In this document: piece by piece, positions 60,674-64,000 of the stretch
How the letters are laid out: every line of letters begins with the position of its first letter
Numbering within the stretch: position 1 is the stretch's first letter
Source: Cladocopium goreaui
Lineage: Eukaryota > Sar > Dinophyceae > Suessiales > Symbiodiniaceae
DNA length: 64,000 nt
Reading direction: 5' to 3'
Assembly (NCBI GenBank): GCA_947184155.2
Contig: CAMXCT020006579.1
Location: forward strand, 310,001 to 374,000
Made by a program: the position numbers and the translations under genes
The notes under the pieces: generated by a model
What the model was told of the DNA's origin: nothing
What the model saw: the letters and a program-made list of their open reading frames with translations, nothing else
The model's database searches: none

Positions 60674-63635
60674 GACATATTGTAGTGTCGTACTCTCTTG
60701 AGAGACACTTATTTCCCCTCGGAACCATACCCGAAGAGAGTTTTTGTCCAAGGGAGATGATACCTGGAATATCATTTGCAGTGCGGAAACAAGTTTTGAT
60801 TGTGCACTGCAAGGTTTGCTCTCAGTGTCGGCAATCCTTGCTTCTTCATCGGGGAGTGTACATGTGTGGCGAGAGGCGTATTTTGTTGACCTTCTCCAAC
60901 AACGACTGCAAAAACTCGTGGCTTAGATGCGGTGAATGCAAATCGAAGTGGACAGTGCCTCAAGAGCGTCTTCTGCAGATGCCAGCATCCATGTTCTTTT
61001 CTCTTTTGTGGTTTTGCCAACATGAATTACCCTGCGGCCATGACTTTGCAAATAGCTCCTGGGAGATTGGGAATGCAGTGCTGGAAGTCAAGATGGTCGA
61101 AGCCTTGCACCTGGAACTCAGAGGTCCTCAGGTGGTGCCCAACAGCCCTGACTGCAACAAGCAGACCGAGACTTCGGCCTTGAAGGAAAAACTGAGCGCT
61201 GTGCTTCAACGGGCTGAAAAGCTGGTTGAGTCACACCTCAGCAACGTGCTCAGAGACTTTCGGCAGGTTGGTCCAGGTGGCCAAGTTCCAAATAGGAATG
61301 CCTGGTTTTGGAACCAATCCGATGAACGAGCGCTGAAATGTGCACTCCGAAGTCGTTGTTTGTTGGAGGCTTCGTCCATTCTGAGGCGCTGCGCTACCAA
61401 ATTGCAGGCGTGGCGAACAGATGGAACTCGCCTGGTGGATTTGGGCATTACTTGCCACCTGCACAACTGTTTAGAGGAGTGTTATCAGTTGTTGGAAGAT
61501 GATCTCGAGAAACCTTCGGCCGACTCAGACTCAGAAGATGACACCTTTCATGCGGATCCTCCCAGTCAAGCTGGTGGGAGCCGAATGAGCCTCGAGGCAG
61601 GTTCTTGTGAACCATTTTAAATTTCAACCATCAATGCTGTGAATTTGGTTGGTGGCTTAAAGTCTTTGACACACGTTTTTAGTTTCCTGGGATGACGATC
61701 CCCGCTTGCCAAATATTCTTCGGATGTTTGACTCAATGACCAACGAGGTGAACTCAGCACGGGGACTTTTACCCAAAGTCATTGCCAGGGGCAAGTTGAC
61801 ACGCCGCTGCACGGACATTGGTTTCGCGATGCCCAAGCGTGACCGAGCCCGGTCTTTGTCTGCCCCCCCAAAGTTTGGAATCCAAGAGGAGCAGAAATGC
61901 AAAGATGAGGCGAGGTCACTGGATGATTCTTCACTGGAATCTCTCCTACATGTTGGTGTTCCAAGGCTTGCCTCTATGGATCCCCGCAATATCTTGAAGC
62001 GATTCTATGCATCTCTGGTGGGTGAAGGGAAGAATGATGCTGGAGACATAGAGCAGCCCGGGTGCTTACGAGTGATTTCTGCTACTTCCACCGGAGGTGA
62101 CCCATTGGACACATGGCCAGTTCTGTGCGCAGAACCGCGCAGGCTCCTTGAAAGCACAGGTCAGTCGGAGACTTACAGCCTTTCGGTACCTTGTGGTGTC
62201 CAAGGTATGGCAATTCCACTCCCAGGATCTCTGGCGCAGACTGACGATTTGGGTGCAGTGATTGCCCACGCCTTGCTCTCTTTGCAGCATTGGGAGCAGC
62301 TCAGACCGCGGTTGGCAGGTCATTGTTTGGTAGACGAGCTTGATGATGACCTCTGTGTGGCGCACTGTCCTGAGAGGCCAATTGATTTTGCTTCCATTGA
62401 TGGAGAAGAAAGTGTGATTCGGATCGCGGTTCAGGCACCGGATGGAACTCGCTGGCAAGTGGAGGCTTTAGCTCCACTCCGTTTCCATCTACTCCGACAC
62501 CTGGCCTTTGGCAATGATGCCAACTTCTGTGAGATGCTGCGCAGATGTCGCCCACACAGCACCAGTGGGGGCAAGAGTAAAGGTGCCTTCTGGAAGTCCG
62601 AATGTGGCCAGTTGATGCTGAAGGAAGTCCGTGCAGCTGAAGCCAGTCACCTTGCCAGTAAGGCTGGACCTTTTGCTGTCAGGCTGGCTGAAGCCTTGAG
62701 AGGTGAGCCATCCCTACTCTGCGAAGTCTTCGGGCTCTTCAGGGTCGGCAGACTTGGGAAGCGGCCATCAACTCGTACCATCATCATCATGAGGAGGGTC
62801 ACTGTCCAAAAATGGGAGATGGGGTCCCCAATTTATCACAATTTTGAGTGGAAAAATATTGGAACATGATGAGAGACCATGAGATTTTGGTGTTTTCCCA
62901 TGTTTTCCCAACAGATGTTTAGGAATTTGTTGAACGGCATCACTGACGACTGGCAGATCTTCGACATCAAAGGTGCTGCACATCGAAACATGCCACCAGC
63001 TCCATCGGCGGATCCTGAAGCTTCCACGGCCCCCTCCAGCCCATCAGCTGTGAAATGGGATGGGGGATTTGTGGAAACTTTTGGAGCACTGCCCAAGGTT
63101 TTAAAGCCTGTAGATCATGAAGCCTTGGAACTGGCCTTGAAATGTGATCTTCATGTGCTACGAGAACTGGGATTGGTGGACTATTCTTTGTTGATGGCTT
63201 TCCATCCAAAGGCCAATCGAATCAGACTGGCCATCATCGATTTCTTGCAGCCGTATACGCTCAACAAGCAGCACCTCTGCAGCGCTTCAGGATAGTTGAG
63301 ACATACATACAACCAAACACACATCTTATACAATATGTATATATGTATGTATATATATATATATTATACATAGATACCATAGATACCATATTACCTAAAT
63401 ATGATATAGTTTAATATAGTATATGATGTGTATATAAAATAGACATATGTGATACGGTATATGATATATGTTATGTATACCTATAATATACTATGTATAT
63501 ATACATACAACATATTACATTTATGTACACACACACGCGTATATATATATATACACATACATGCATATGATGATGATGATGAAGATGATGATGATGATGA
63601 TGACGATGATGACGATGACGATGACGATGACGATG

Positions 63636-63667
<32 letters not shown>

Positions 63668-63969
63668 GTATATAGAATATACACGTATGATACGGTACAA
63701 TTAGTACATGAAATAGTATATGATGCAGTATATGATACTGGTATGTATATATATATATATGCATATATATACATATGATAGAGTAGCGTATGCATGTGGT
63801 TTAGTGTATGATATTTGTATGTATATAATTGATGTGTCACGTTTTTTTAAGACAGAGTATGATACATGTACGATTTTGCATGCCGCTTGTGCCTCATCTG
63901 AGGCTGGAGTCGACCATGAAGAAGCTGGTCCAACGGCACGAACCGACCATTGTGGAGCCCGTTCTCTGA
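60674..63969 (+). CDS. Fab1/PIKfyve-type phosphatidylinositol phosphate kinase, C-terminal part
   Basis: Type III PIP kinases turn PI3P into PI(3,5)P2 on endosomes and vacuoles. Exon 60674-61600 holds the end of the chaperonin-like domain (HIVVSYSLE) and the Cys-rich region (CSQCRQSLLLHRGVYMC, RCGECKSKW, CGHDF). Exon 61683-62793 carries a linker, AVIAHALLSLQHWEQLRPRL, the kinase start FHLLRHLAFGNDANFCEML, GGKSKGAFWKS and LMLKEV with the likely ATP-binding Lys, and TIIIM. Exon 62923-63270 gives RNLLNGITDDWQIFDIKG, VDYSLLMAF and AIIDFLQPYTLNK. The last exon 63903-63969 gives LESTMKKLVQRHEPTIVEPV, with stop TGA. Donors in order are GT, GA and GC; acceptors are AG followed by T, G, G. All joins keep phase. 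A FYVE or DEP domain was not seen; it would lie upstream or be absent. Confidence 0.88.
63300..63830. repeat. TATATG and GATGATGAC microsatellites in the last Fab1 intron
   Basis: TATGTATATATAT words flank a GATGAT/GACGAT run (63567-63668). The Asp-rich and His-rich open frames come from the triplet repeat. Confidence 0.95.
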
Positions 63970-64000
63970 GAAACGATGAAGACATAACTTTTCTTTTCCT

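Noticed and set aside
63449-63778. Asp-rich and His-rich frames
   Set aside because: Translation of a GATGAC microsatellite inside the last Fab1 intron.

Overview
The window reads as nuclear DNA of a dinoflagellate (Suessiales-like, the group of Symbiodiniaceae and Polarella). Reasons: genes are cut into many tiny exons; almost every acceptor I can place is AG followed by G; most donors are GC, with fewer GT and some GA, a mixture known as a dinoflagellate hallmark; all four recognisable genes lie on the + strand; and the rest is crowded with microsatellites, minisatellites, foldback elements and dispersed composite repeats. I see no rRNA, tRNA or CRISPR, and no bacterial-type operon.

The backbone is a mitochondrial-type translation elongation factor G (EF-G1/GFM1). 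I could join 30 exons by eye from 4669 to 53843. They sum to 1350 nt (450 codons) in 49.2 kb, in correct order and phase, from the P-loop region (HIDSGKTT) to domain III (SGMGELHLE). Four introns are very long: 5041-21472, 21534-31969, 34806-44017 and 45089-50809. The C-terminal third (domains IV and V) was not found in this window.

Other genes sit on the same strand inside those introns. A HAD-superfamily hydrolase of the type seen in RNA-repair 'Swiss Army Knife' proteins (17091-18754) and coding-like pieces of unknown genes (19.3-21.1 kb) lie in the first long intron. An LMBD1-type membrane protein gene (about 23.0-30.27 kb) lies in the second. An unidentified gene ending at 41299 lies in the third. 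Downstream, a Fab1/PIKfyve-type phosphatidylinositol phosphate kinase (60674-63969, probably with further exons from 59944) follows the last EF-G exon seen. If the missing EF-G exons lie beyond the window, this gene is nested too.

Repeats by region: 2.3-4.5 kb, 46.0-48.1 kb and 56.0-59.9 kb carry related copies of two dispersed repeat families (A with a 94-bp tandem unit, B with a CTACAACTACA minisatellite plus a conserved flank of about 190 bp). 6.0-7.6 kb holds inverted tandem arrays. 8991-15670 is a 6.7-kb block with terminal inverted repeats continued inward by an inverted 33-bp minisatellite. 15.7-16.4 kb is a long ATC/TCTA microsatellite. Foldback elements of at least two families are scattered through the introns. 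The EF-G product would act in mitochondrial translation, LMBD1 in an endolysosomal membrane, and Fab1 in making PI(3,5)P2 on endosomes. Nothing in the sequence suggests a joint pathway; the shared feature is the interleaved layout.
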